Assembly (NCBI GenBank): GCA_016714785.1
Contig: JADKCC010000010.1
Span: 186,001 to 250,000, forward strand
Reading direction: 5' to 3'
Origin: Saprospiraceae bacterium
Lineage (GTDB): Bacteria > Bacteroidota > Bacteroidia > Chitinophagales > Saprospiraceae
Length of the DNA stretch: 64,000 nt
The position numbers and the translations under genes are program-made. The notes under the pieces are model-generated. The model was not told the origin of the DNA, did no database searches, and saw only the letters and a program-made list of their open reading frames with translations. How positions within the stretch are numbered: position 1 is the first letter of the stretch; every line of letters begins with the position of its first letter. Positions 8,321-17,386 of the stretch are shown here, piece after piece.

Positions 8321-9067
8321 ATGAGTTTATTGAATGGAAAAGTTGCCTTGATAACTGGTGGTTCCAGAGGAATTGGAGAGGCTATTGTTTTAAAATTTGC
8401 CCAACAAGGTGCAGATGTTGCTTTTACATACTTATCATCAGAAGATAAAGCGCAATCTGTCGTTCAAGCAGCACAACAATTTGGAGTCAGAGCTAAAGCA
8501 TACAAGTCAGATGCTGCTGATTACACTGAAGCTGAAAATCTCATTACCGATGTTTTGAATGAATTTGGTAAAATTGATGTTTTAATAAACAATGCAGGAA
8601 TAACTAAAGATACTTTAATGCTTAGAATGTCAGAAGAACAATGGGATCAGGTCATCGAAGTAAATTTAAAGTCCGTATTTAACTTGACTAAACATGTTTT
8701 AAAGCCCATGATGAAACAAAAAGCTGGTTCTATTATCAATATGAGTTCTGTTGTAGGCGTTTTTGGCAATGCTGGCCAAGCAAACTACGCTGCATCCAAA
8801 GCGGGTATCATCGGCTTTACTAAGTCTATAGCCAAAGAAGTGGGCTCTAGAAACATACGATGTAATGCAATTGCCCCGGGATTTATAGAAACAGATATGA
8901 CTCATATTCTCACCGAAGATCAAAAAAAGGCATACATTGATAGTATTCCATTAAAAAGACTTGGAAATGGGAATGACGTGGCTGAAGCTTGTGTTTATTT
9001 GGGGTCAGATATGTCCACTTATGTTTCGGGGCAAGTATTGAGCGTGTGTGGGGCTTTGAACACATAA
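8321..9067 (+). CDS. fabG: 3-oxoacyl-[acyl-carrier-protein] reductase
   Basis: A classical short-chain dehydrogenase of 248 residues, the usual FabG length. The nucleotide-binding motif TGGSRGIG is at about residues 12-19, NNAG follows LINNAGITKD, the catalytic Ser lies in INMSSVVGVFGN, and the catalytic Tyr and Lys are in YAASKAG. The ending SGQVLSVCGAL resembles the FabG C-terminus (usually SGQTLHVNGGM). It reduces 3-oxoacyl-ACP with NADPH in fatty acid elongation in the cytoplasm. It is followed 62 bp later by an acyl-CoA carboxylase subunit, a plausible lipid-metabolism neighbour. Confidence 0.9.
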   Translation: MSLLNGKVALITGGSRGIGEAIVLKFAQQGADVAFTYLSSEDKAQSVVQAAQQFGVRAKAYKSDAADYTEAENLITDVLNEFGKIDVLINNAGITKDTLMLRMSEEQWDQVIEVNLKSVFNLTKHVLKPMMKQKAGSIINMSSVVGVFGNAGQANYAASKAGIIGFTKSIAKEVGSRNIRCNAIAPGFIETDMTHILTEDQKKAYIDSIPLKRLGNGNDVAEACVYLGSDMSTYVSGQVLSVCGALNT

Positions 9068-9129
9068 TAACATTATTTTTAGCTATTCACAATACCAACT
9101 TATTTCCTCTGTAAATATAATTATATATA

Positions 9130-10671
9130 ATGCAAGATAAAATTCAGAGACTGCGTGAGCAAAAAAAACTAGCTTCAGTCGGAGGTGGACTAGACCGAAT
9201 AGAAAAACAACATGCCAAAGGTAAGCTTACCGCAAGAGAACGGATAGAATTGCTCATGGATAGAAATTCGTTCGAAGAGATCGGTATGCTTAAGGAGCAT
9301 AGGTCTTTTGATTTTGGCATGGAAAAGCAACAATTTCTAGGCGATGGTGTAGTCACTGGTTATGGTACTATAGATGGTCGATTGATTTATGTATTTGCGC
9401 AAGATTTTACTGTTTTTGGAGGTGCACTATCGGAGACACACGCTCAAAAAATATGTAGAATCATGGACCTAGCTATTGAAAATGGCGCTCCAGTAATTGG
9501 ACTCAATGATTCCGGTGGAGCTAGAATACAAGAAGGAGTAGATAGTTTGGGAGGTTATGCTGACATATTTTATAGAAATACCAAGGCATCTGGTGTGATT
9601 CCACAGTTGTCCGCCATCATGGGGCCTTGTGCTGGAGGAGCTGTCTATTCGCCAGCTATCACTGACTTTATCATCATGGTGGAACAGTCTTCTTACATGT
9701 TTGTCACAGGTCCAAATGTAGTGAAAACTGTAACTAATGAGGAAGTGACATCTGAAAATCTAGGTGGTGCTTCTACCCATTCTACCAAAAGTGGTGTCAC
9801 GCATCTCACCGCTGCCAATGACCTAGAATGTATCCAACACATCAAAAAACTACTTTCTTACGTACCACAAAATTGTAATCAAAAAACTAAAGATTTAGCT
9901 TATACATTGGATGATGAATATCGGGACCAACTTCAAGATATCATACCTGCCAACTCCATGCATCCTTACGATATGAAAGAAGTGATCCAAGGTATAGTAG
10001 ATGATGAAAGTTTTTTTGAAATTCATGCGTCTTATGCAGAAAATATTGTAGTCGGTTTCGCAAGATTGGCTGGTAAAAGTATAGGAATTGTTGCCAATCA
10101 ACCTTATGCGCTTGCAGGAGTATTGGATGTAGAAAGTTCAAAGAAAGGTGCTAGATTTGTTCGTTTCTGTGATTGCTTTAATATACCTTTGTTAGTACTA
10201 GTTGATGTGCCCGGATTTTTACCAGGAACTGATCAAGAATGGAACGGTATTATCACCAATGGAGCAAAATTGCTATATGCTTTTAGTGATGCTACCGTCC
10301 CTAGAGTTACAGTGATTACTAGAAAAGCTTATGGTGGGGCTTATGATGTGATGAATTCTAAGCACATCGGTGCTGATATGAATTTTGCTTGGCCTACGGC
10401 TGAAATAGCTGTAATGGGAGCAAAAGGTGCTTCAGAAATTATATTTAAAAATGAAATATCAAAAGCTGAAAACCCATCAGAAAAATTAAAAGAAAAAGAA
10501 GTAGCCTATCAAGAAAAGTTTGCCAATCCTTACAGGGCAGCTGCCAGAGGTTTTATAGACGAAGTGATAGAACCTAGAGAGACCAGACGTAAACTCATAA
10601 AATCTTTCTCCATGTTGGAAAATAAAAAAGTATTGATGCCCAATCGTAAACATGGCAATATTCCGATGTAA
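9130..10671 (+). CDS. pccB: Acyl-CoA carboxylase carboxyltransferase (beta) subunit, propionyl-CoA type
   Basis: 513 residues, typical for the biotin-dependent carboxyltransferase beta subunit (PccB/MmdA). Visible family blocks include GKLTARERIELLMD, FGGALSETHAQKICRIMDLA, GLNDSGGARIQEGVDSLGGY, the oxyanion-hole segment MGPCAGGAVYSPAITD, and in the second half VDVPGFLPGTDQEWNGII and RKAYGGAYDVMNSKHIGAD. It transfers CO2 from carboxybiotin to propionyl-CoA (or acetyl-CoA), giving methylmalonyl-CoA; the biotin carboxylase and carrier subunits are not in the window. The substrate is inferred from the family, and a decarboxylase alpha subunit (MmdA) remains possible. Confidence 0.88.
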   Translation: MQDKIQRLREQKKLASVGGGLDRIEKQHAKGKLTARERIELLMDRNSFEEIGMLKEHRSFDFGMEKQQFLGDGVVTGYGTIDGRLIYVFAQDFTVFGGALSETHAQKICRIMDLAIENGAPVIGLNDSGGARIQEGVDSLGGYADIFYRNTKASGVIPQLSAIMGPCAGGAVYSPAITDFIIMVEQSSYMFVTGPNVVKTVTNEEVTSENLGGASTHSTKSGVTHLTAANDLECIQHIKKLLSYVPQNCNQKTKDLAYTLDDEYRDQLQDIIPANSMHPYDMKEVIQGIVDDESFFEIHASYAENIVVGFARLAGKSIGIVANQPYALAGVLDVESSKKGARFVRFCDCFNIPLLVLVDVPGFLPGTDQEWNGIITNGAKLLYAFSDATVPRVTVITRKAYGGAYDVMNSKHIGADMNFAWPTAEIAVMGAKGASEIIFKNEISKAENPSEKLKEKEVAYQEKFANPYRAAARGFIDEVIEPRETRRKLIKSFSMLENKKVLMPNRKHGNIPM

Positions 10672-10715
10672 AGTAATGCGACGAGGCTGCTATATGATTA
10701 GCAATAATATTTTTA

Positions 10716-10723
10716 TATCTTTG
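10716..10723 (+). promoter_or_regulatory. Promoter -7 element of asparaginase-like gene
   Basis: TATCTTTG, an exact TAnnTTTG match 24 nt before the ATG at 10748. Confidence 0.55.
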
Positions 10724-10747
10724 CAGCCCTAATCATACTTTTATACA

Positions 10748-11248
10748 ATGGCGGACAACAATAAAATACAGATTTTTGTCACAGGTGGTACTTTTGACAA
10801 GGAATATAATTATATCAATGGTGAACTATATTTTAAGGATACCCATCTACACCAAATGTTCGAACGTGGACGCAGCACACTCGATGTAGATATCAAAACT
10901 TTGATGATGTTGGATAGTTTGCAAATGTCCGAGGCTGATAGAGAGATCATCATTTATAGCTGCAAAAAAAGTGAATTCGATAAGATAGTATTGACACACG
11001 GGACTGATACTATGGTTATGACTGCCGCAGCCATTGCCAAACACAATATCTCTAAAACCATCATCATCACAGGTGCAATGATCCCTTATGCTTTTGGTAC
11101 TTCGTCTGATGGATTTTTTAATCTTGGTGCAGCTTTAGCTTTTGTCCAGACGTTGCCGCATGGCGTATATATTGCTATGAATGGCAGATACTATCATTGG
11201 GATAAGGTAAGAAAAAATACTAAAACAGGATATTTCGAAGCTTTGTAG
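10748..11248 (+). CDS. Asparaginase-domain protein, N-terminal domain only
   Basis: 166 residues covering only the N-terminal domain of type I/II L-asparaginases. The first catalytic Thr lies in FVTGGTFDKEY, and the second catalytic block is LTHGTDTMVMTA. Full asparaginases are about 330 residues; the C-terminal domain is absent and the frame ends cleanly at EAL. Short stand-alone proteins of this kind recur in Bacteroidota, so this is probably a natural form and not a truncation. Whether it hydrolyses asparagine is unknown. It has its own promoter (10716-10723). Confidence 0.8.
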   Translation: MADNNKIQIFVTGGTFDKEYNYINGELYFKDTHLHQMFERGRSTLDVDIKTLMMLDSLQMSEADREIIIYSCKKSEFDKIVLTHGTDTMVMTAAAIAKHNISKTIIITGAMIPYAFGTSSDGFFNLGAALAFVQTLPHGVYIAMNGRYYHWDKVRKNTKTGYFEAL

Positions 11249-11436
11249 ATGGTAAGTATAATAAGCCTTTAAGTCACTATTAATTGATTGGAAAACAGTG
11301 TAAAAAATATTACGAATATCAATAATATTTTAACATCAATTTCTTTGTACTACAAAACTATTTTATACGCTTTTGGTTATAATGTAGATGTCTTAACAAC
11401 CCAATTCAACACTCTCCTGAATTTACCATAATACGT

Positions 11437-13182
11437 ATGCAGATACTTTTCCAATACCTGAAAAACTACAAAAAGCTTATATTTTTTGCATTACTAATGG
11501 CTGCCATCAATCAGACTTTTTCGTTGCTTGATCCGTATATCTTTGGAAAAATCATCGACAAGTTTGCCAATAATCCATCAAAGTACTCACAAGATGAGTT
11601 TGTATATGGTGTAGGCCTATTGATTTTGGCAGCTATAAGTGTGGCTATGGTAAGTCGTATTGCCAAGGCATTTCAGGATTATCTCACGAATGTAATTATA
11701 CAAAAGTTTGGTGCTCAAGTATATACAGATGGATTGAAACATTCTTTGCAATTGCCATTTCAACAATTTGAAGATCAGAGAAGTGGTGAGACACTCAATA
11801 TTTTACAAAAAGTAAGATCAGACTCTGAAAAATTTATTTCAAATAGTATCAATATATTATTTACTTCTGTCGTAGGTATTGTTTTCGTAATGATTTATGC
11901 GTTTCAGGTAGAACCAAAGCTAATTTTTATATATTTTCTCGCTTCCTTTTTATTATTTAGTTTGACTAGTTTTCTGAGTAAAAAGATCAAGGAGATACAA
12001 AAAACTATAGTAAGGGAGACTAATTTGCTGGCAGGTGCAACGACTGAAAGTTTAAGAAATATTGAATTGGTCAAGAGTCTCGGTCTTACGAATCAAGAAA
12101 TAAGAAGACTTAATACTACCACATTAAAAATACTACAACTCGAGCTCAAAAAAGTGCGCAGTATACGTAGTATTAGTTTTGTCCAAGGTACTTTTGTCAA
12201 TTTATTGCGGCAATCGATTATGTTTTTTTTACTTTTTTTGGTATTTAAGGACGATCTTACTGTTGGACAATTGATGACATTGCAATTTTATAGTTTTTTT
12301 ATTTTCGGACCACTACAGGAGATGGGGAATGTAATCATGTCCTATCGGGAAGCTGAAGCATCTTTGCACAATTTCAAAAATATATTAAGTTTACCCATAG
12401 AAGTTAAACCAGAAAACCCAATAAAATTAAATGTACTAGAGACATTTTCTTTTGATAATGTCACGTTTAAACATAAGACGGGTAGTACCAATGCGGTAGA
12501 AGATATTTCTTTTGATGTCAAAAAAGGACAAACTATAGCTTTTGTTGGACCATCGGGATCCGGTAAAACTACATTGGTAAAGTTGTTAGTAGGACTCTAT
12601 CAACCAGAGTACGGCCATATTTTGTATAATCAAGTAGATTCTAAATCTCTAGATATCGAAGAAGTTCGCCATCAAATCGGGTTTGTCACGCAAGATACCC
12701 AATTATTTTCAGGTACCATCAAAGAAAATTTGCTTTTTGTAAATCCTAGTGCGACCGATATTGATATAATAGATGTACTAAATAAAACTGCATGCCAAAA
12801 CCTATTGTCTAGGAGTGAAAATGGCATCAATTCAATCATAGGCGAAGGTGGTATCAAAATTTCTGGTGGTGAAAAACAAAGATTATCTATTGCAAGGGCA
12901 CTCTTGAGAAATCCGAGATTGATTGTTTTTGATGAGGCAACATCAGCATTAGACAGTATTACAGAGATGGAGATAACAGATACGATCAAAAATATTTCTG
13001 ATACTAAAGAACATATTATGGTATTAATTGCTCATAGACTTTCTACCATCATGCACGCTGACAAAATTTTTGTTTTGGAAAAAGGAAAGGTAATCGAAAT
13101 GGGTAGTCACCAGGATTTATTGGCAGAGAAGGGATTATATTATGCGATGTGGCGACAACAAATAGGGGAGCGAAAAGAGTGA
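11437..13182 (+). CDS. ABC transporter, fused permease and ATPase (exporter type)
   Basis: 581 residues. An exporter-type membrane domain (about 1-310, six hydrophobic segments) is followed by an ATPase domain: Walker A GPSGSGKT at 371-378, a Q-loop in GFVTQDTQLFSG, signature ISGGEKQRLSIARAL, Walker B RLIVFDEATSALD and the switch His in AHRLST. This is the half-transporter layout of MsbA/lipid- or peptide-exporting families; it acts as a homodimer or heterodimer in the inner membrane. The substrate cannot be told from sequence or neighbours. It stands alone after a 188-bp gap. Confidence 0.88.
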   Translation: MQILFQYLKNYKKLIFFALLMAAINQTFSLLDPYIFGKIIDKFANNPSKYSQDEFVYGVGLLILAAISVAMVSRIAKAFQDYLTNVIIQKFGAQVYTDGLKHSLQLPFQQFEDQRSGETLNILQKVRSDSEKFISNSINILFTSVVGIVFVMIYAFQVEPKLIFIYFLASFLLFSLTSFLSKKIKEIQKTIVRETNLLAGATTESLRNIELVKSLGLTNQEIRRLNTTTLKILQLELKKVRSIRSISFVQGTFVNLLRQSIMFFLLFLVFKDDLTVGQLMTLQFYSFFIFGPLQEMGNVIMSYREAEASLHNFKNILSLPIEVKPENPIKLNVLETFSFDNVTFKHKTGSTNAVEDISFDVKKGQTIAFVGPSGSGKTTLVKLLVGLYQPEYGHILYNQVDSKSLDIEEVRHQIGFVTQDTQLFSGTIKENLLFVNPSATDIDIIDVLNKTACQNLLSRSENGINSIIGEGGIKISGGEKQRLSIARALLRNPRLIVFDEATSALDSITEMEITDTIKNISDTKEHIMVLIAHRLSTIMHADKIFVLEKGKVIEMGSHQDLLAEKGLYYAMWRQQIGERKE

Positions 13183-13619
13183 AATATAGAAGTAAAATAG
13201 AGTTTATTTTCCAACAAAATATCTCATTATGCAAAAGGATATCCCACAATGTCAAAAAATAGGTAGTCAAGCTCTATTCGTTGTTCGAAGTCTATATATT
13301 TAGGATAAATATTATTCCGACTTCCGACCGATGTGGAGGGGACAATACTGCCACCTTCACATCCTTCCGCACTGTTACTGGCGCCAGCGTTTGTTTGAGA
13401 TTTTTGTGCGTTTTGATCGTTTGGGAGGGCATGGTGCAACCAATTGATAAATAATAAAATATGTCTATAATAAACAAATTAAATGCAAACCTTTTAATTG
13501 ATTTTGTCCAAAAGTCGTGTACCTTGGTTGGCTTTTGCCTTATGCAGGGCAGTTACTTTTTTTGCATTGCCCAAAAAAGTAACCAAAAAAAGTCTAGTTC
13601 AAAAAAGGTAACTGAATGG
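13183..13619. other. Intergenic, no supported gene; fragment of dispersed repeat
   Basis: Short minus-strand frames exist at 13227-13477 but none has a ribosome site or recognisable domain. The stretch 13525-13600, with TTTGCATTGCCCAAAAAAGT followed by AACCAAAAAAAGTCTAGTT, is a diverged relative of the middle of the repeats at 53133 and 60106. Confidence 0.5.
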
Positions 13620-13847
13620 TGCAGCTTTGCTGCATTTTGAGTGATACGAAATCACTCAAAAATGAAGGCACTGATTTAAACTTAAATCAGCTAAGTGTAT
13701 TGTTGTTCATTCTCGACCTGCCCATCCCTTACGGGTTCCTTCGCTTCTCGCATTGTCATGCTCGACCTTACAGGATCGCTCAGTCATGCATTTTTCTATT
13801 GCCATAAGTATTTCATATTTAATCCTTTGTGCTTTCTATGGCAATAG
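13620..13847. repeat. Train of four perfect hairpins
   Basis: Four successive inverted repeats. 13620-13634: TGCAGC-TTT-GCTGCA. 13635-13661: TTTTGAGTGAT-ACGAA-ATCACTCAAAA. 13671-13690: CTGATTTAA-AC-TTAAATCAG. 13796-13847: CTATTGCCATA with TATGGCAATAG, 30-nt loop. No protein is encoded. The dense, perfect pairing suggests a structured RNA or a palindromic mobile remnant; which one cannot be told from this copy. Confidence 0.6.
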
Positions 13848-14030
13848 ACGCACTTTTGTTTCTTCATTCTCTATTGCTTGTTTTTTGAACGATAGTCTCC
13901 GTTAAACTAACAACCAATAATAACAGCTGACTTTTTCAGCAGCCCCCTAAATACTTATTCAAATTAGCAGAAATGGACAAATAGTTTGACGCATCAAACC
14001 TTAATTTTGCAGTCATTAAAAAAGTAAAAT

Positions 14031-16127
14031 ATGAGCACCAAAATTTTAACATTAAGCATTGCTATTATTTTAATGGCAACCACTCCGTCTATTATGGATG
14101 GCCAACAAATATTACCTTGTGGTCATGACCATGTATTACATCAATGGTGGACAAAAAATCCAAAGATGAAGGAGCAATATGAACAATTTTCCAAATGGAG
14201 ACAAAAATCCAATATCCACCAATCGGATATTAGAAATACTAGCATAACCATCCCTGTGGTATTTCACATTTTGCATCTTAATGGTCCAGAAAATATAAGT
14301 GATGCACAAATCCATGATCAAATTAGGATTCTTAATCGGGATTATCAAAAAATGAATGCAGATACATCACAAGTAGTCCCTGCATTCAAAAATAATATCG
14401 CTCACGTAAATTTTGAGTTTCAACTAGCGAGTATTGATCCTGAAGGAAATTGTACCGATGGTATAGTGAGACATTACACACCTAAAACTACTTGGAATTC
14501 TTCGAGATTGGAAGATTTTACCTATACTTGGCCATCTGATAAGTATATGAATATTTATATTGTGAAAAAAATTGACATAGCGCCTGCTTACACTTTTTTG
14601 CCAGGTAGTGGTATTCCAGACTATGCTGATGCCATTGTATGTGAATCCTGGCTTGTAGGCAGCATTGGTACTGCCACCACTGCAAATTCAAGAGTTTTGA
14701 CTCACGAAATTGGTCACTGGTTTGGACTTCCACATATTTGGGGAGTAAGTAATGCCCCTGGTGTGGAATGTGGCGATGATGGAGTAAATGACACACCGAT
14801 CACAAAAGGTTTTACAACTTGTAATCCTAACAATGTCAAAATTTGCAACCCTAATATTATAGAAAATCATCAAAACTATATGGATTATACACCTTGTAAA
14901 TTGATGTTTACTAATGGTCAGGCAGCTTATATGAGAGAGACGATCACATTAGGACTCAATAAAAGAGATCGTTTGGTGAGTGAAGAAAATTTATTGTCAA
15001 CTGGTATTATTGGCGAAAAACCTTGTGCTACTCATGCTAATTTTTATTCTATTTATTCCAACATTTGCAAAGGTGAAACAATTAGGTTTTATAATCTAAG
15101 TCAAGTAGGCGGTGAAAATGGCAAAATAACATGGTATATTGATGGTGCTAGTCCATCGTACTCGAATGATAGTATCGTAGATGTTACTTTTCCAGATCAG
15201 GGTGAATATGAAGTAAAACTTGTAGTTTCAAGTACAAATGGAGTAGATAGTCTATCCAAATTTATTCAAGTTTTAGATGGGTCTAATGGCCTGACGGGTC
15301 CAATATTATATTCTTTTGAAAATGGAAATCTTCCGTCTGAAATTCAGATCTATAATAATCAAGCTACTGATGTAAACTGGGAAACTTTATCCACTTTGGG
15401 TGCTGAACTAACTGAAGGCTGTATATTTGTTAATAATATAGGTTCAGAACCAGGAAACGGAGCGTATTTTGAAACGCCTTTTTACAACCTGTCTGATAAT
15501 AACAAACCCAGTATGTCATTTTATTATAGTTATGCCAAAGCTACTTCAACCCAAGCGGATACATTTCGTTTGGAATATACGCTAGATTGTGGAAAATCAT
15601 GGAAAAATTTCCCTGGTATGCCTGGTACTAATACCATGGCCAGTAATACAGGTGGTGTAACCAATAGTCCTTTTTTCCCAGATGGCCCTAATCAATGGAA
15701 AAAAATTACACTGACAAATACATTTCAAGCTTTGTTTAAAAACAAACCAAGTGTCAAATTTAGATTCTTTTTCAAAAGTGATCCTAGTAGTAATGGATCA
15801 AATAATATGTTCATTGACGAAATAAACATAAGAAATGAATCAACTACAGGCCTTTCTGATCAAAACGCAGCTGCTATCCAACTCTTTCCTAATCCATCAG
15901 CATCAGATATTGTGCTAGAAATTATGACAGAAAGCTACAGTGATTACCACATTGAAATACTTAATTTTATGGGACAAGTAATTGATAAGTTACAACCTGT
16001 AGCTAAAGAAGGAGGAAAAGTAAGGTTTGAAATCAATAAAAATAATAAAATGGCGTCCGGTATTTATGGTGTAAAAATCGTAAAAGAAGGGCTTAACGAT
16101 TTGGTGAAAAAGATAGTTATTTTATAA
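14031..16127 (+). CDS. Secreted M43 zinc metalloprotease with PKD-like domain and T9SS tail
   Basis: 698 residues with a signal peptide (about 1-25). Residues about 70-310 form an M43 (pappalysin/ulilysin-like) protease, with zinc motif HEIGHWFGLPH at residues 225-235 (His225, Glu226, His229, His235) and the downstream YMDYT Met-turn type segment. Around 345-415 a PKD-like domain follows (GKITWYIDGASPS; PDQGEYEVKLVVSS). About 425-600 is a jelly-roll/MAM-like segment. The C-terminus (LFPNPSASDIVLE to KKIVIL) is a type A T9SS sorting domain. It is therefore exported and probably cell-surface attached, degrading proteins outside the cell. An imperfect terminator follows at 16145. Confidence 0.92.
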   Translation: MSTKILTLSIAIILMATTPSIMDGQQILPCGHDHVLHQWWTKNPKMKEQYEQFSKWRQKSNIHQSDIRNTSITIPVVFHILHLNGPENISDAQIHDQIRILNRDYQKMNADTSQVVPAFKNNIAHVNFEFQLASIDPEGNCTDGIVRHYTPKTTWNSSRLEDFTYTWPSDKYMNIYIVKKIDIAPAYTFLPGSGIPDYADAIVCESWLVGSIGTATTANSRVLTHEIGHWFGLPHIWGVSNAPGVECGDDGVNDTPITKGFTTCNPNNVKICNPNIIENHQNYMDYTPCKLMFTNGQAAYMRETITLGLNKRDRLVSEENLLSTGIIGEKPCATHANFYSIYSNICKGETIRFYNLSQVGGENGKITWYIDGASPSYSNDSIVDVTFPDQGEYEVKLVVSSTNGVDSLSKFIQVLDGSNGLTGPILYSFENGNLPSEIQIYNNQATDVNWETLSTLGAELTEGCIFVNNIGSEPGNGAYFETPFYNLSDNNKPSMSFYYSYAKATSTQADTFRLEYTLDCGKSWKNFPGMPGTNTMASNTGGVTNSPFFPDGPNQWKKITLTNTFQALFKNKPSVKFRFFFKSDPSSNGSNNMFIDEINIRNESTTGLSDQNAAAIQLFPNPSASDIVLEIMTESYSDYHIEILNFMGQVIDKLQPVAKEGGKVRFEINKNNKMASGIYGVKIVKEGLNDLVKKIVIL

Positions 16128-16144
16128 TAAATTTGAATGTAACG

Positions 16145-16182
16145 CAAGTTAGCTTTTGATTGCTTAATCAGAAGCTAACTTG
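16145..16182. terminator. Convergent terminator hairpin
   Basis: CAAGTTAGCTTTTGATT pairs with AATCAGAAGCTAACTTG across a 4-nt loop with one mismatch, and is followed by a short T-run. It lies between the convergent protease and AraC-type genes and could stop both. Confidence 0.65.
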
Positions 16183-16187
16183 ATTTT

Positions 16188-17075
16188 TCAAAATTGTTGT
16201 GATGGAGGGCAACCAAAAAACTGCTTATAGGCTTTACTAAACGAAAAAATATCATTATAACCAACTTCCATGGCCAATTGAGTCAAAGGCAGTCTATGTT
16301 TTACAAGGATTTCCTTGGCTTTTTCCATTCTTTTTTGTTTTATATATTGGTAGGGGCTTACACCATACACCGTTTTAAACAATCTAAAAAAATGATATTG
16401 AGATATGTTGGACTCAGTAGCTACTTGCATTATATCTATTTCGTGCGTATAATTCAAATCAATAAAGTGTTTTCCTTTTGACAACCTTCTTAGCAGATCT
16501 CGTTTGGTATCCGACTTGATACATCTTAGTGACTGAAACTGTTTGACCACTGGAATATAATCTCCAACAATGCCTTCAGAGAGTCGATAATAAAACTCTG
16601 GCTCAAATCGGTAATCATCATAAGGTTTATTGCTTATGATTTTGTCCAATTGTGTCAATAGCTGGCCTAGGTGTGTGGATTGGGCCTTAAATTGATGTTC
16701 TATAAAATCCTGTGAATTGAAATGCTTACAAAGATCTAAATCTAATACATTGGTATCTGGAGCTAAGTATGAAGCAACTACTTCGGAGAGTAATTCTCTT
16801 GATACATCAATACAAATACCCTTAACATTAGTCTTACTATCTATGATTACCTTACCTTCGCAGTGATGATTGCACAACAGATATTCCCCTCCAGTCAAAG
16901 CAAAATCTTGAGACTTTAATCGATATAATTCATCTCCAGCCATCACGTATTTGATAGAAAAATTATGGAATGACAACTTACTATCTAAACTCTTGCAAGA
17001 CGAATACATCACAATATTCCCATCGTTTGCTTTCAAATTACCATTTAAGCCATTATCATCAACGGTCACGTACAT
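16188..17075 (-). CDS. AraC-family transcriptional regulator
   Basis: 295 residues. The C-terminal ~100 residues are a double helix-turn-helix of the AraC type: IDIMQVATESNISQYHFFRL (first helices), then VSPYQYIKQKRMEKAKEIL, and LTQLAMEVGYNDIFSFSKAY ending in FFGCPPSQ. The N-terminal ~190 residues are not clearly a cupin and may be a distinct ligand-sensing domain. No target is obvious: the nearest downstream gene is convergent, and upstream the TonB-linked receptor is in the same direction with a 311-bp gap. Confidence 0.85.
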   Translation of the reverse strand: MYVTVDDNGLNGNLKANDGNIVMYSSCKSLDSKLSFHNFSIKYVMAGDELYRLKSQDFALTGGEYLLCNHHCEGKVIIDSKTNVKGICIDVSRELLSEVVASYLAPDTNVLDLDLCKHFNSQDFIEHQFKAQSTHLGQLLTQLDKIISNKPYDDYRFEPEFYYRLSEGIVGDYIPVVKQFQSLRCIKSDTKRDLLRRLSKGKHFIDLNYTHEIDIMQVATESNISQYHFFRLFKTVYGVSPYQYIKQKRMEKAKEILVKHRLPLTQLAMEVGYNDIFSFSKAYKQFFGCPPSQQF

Positions 17076-17386
17076 ATTATTGTATTTGTTCGGTCGAAAT
17101 TATACAATATTTATTGATTCAATTTTTGCTTTCGACAAATGATGATATTCTAAGGATCAAATTTTCAAGTTTTGTACCGAAGGCGACATTTATTGAATTA
17201 TAAAGTTGCGTAGAATCTAAGTATCTGATTGCAATTCTTGAGTCAACTAAAAGTAAACTTCTCATCTCTAATTAAGTAAATAAAACCTGCGTGTATTATA
17301 CAAATTGAAACCCTTCTCACCTCACAAAATAAGATAAGAAAGCTCTCTTTGTGCAACTATTATAAAGGTCGTTTGTCGTAATTAAC
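17076..17386. other. Intergenic, nothing supported
   Basis: A 311-bp gap between the AraC-type gene and the receptor gene. I see no open frame with a start signal, no TAnnTTTG box in either useful orientation and no strong hairpin. Confidence 0.4.

Noticed and set aside
13227..13477. Minus-strand ORFs of 60-73 residues after the ABC exporter
   Set aside because: Overlapping frames without ribosome sites, signal peptides or recognisable domains.
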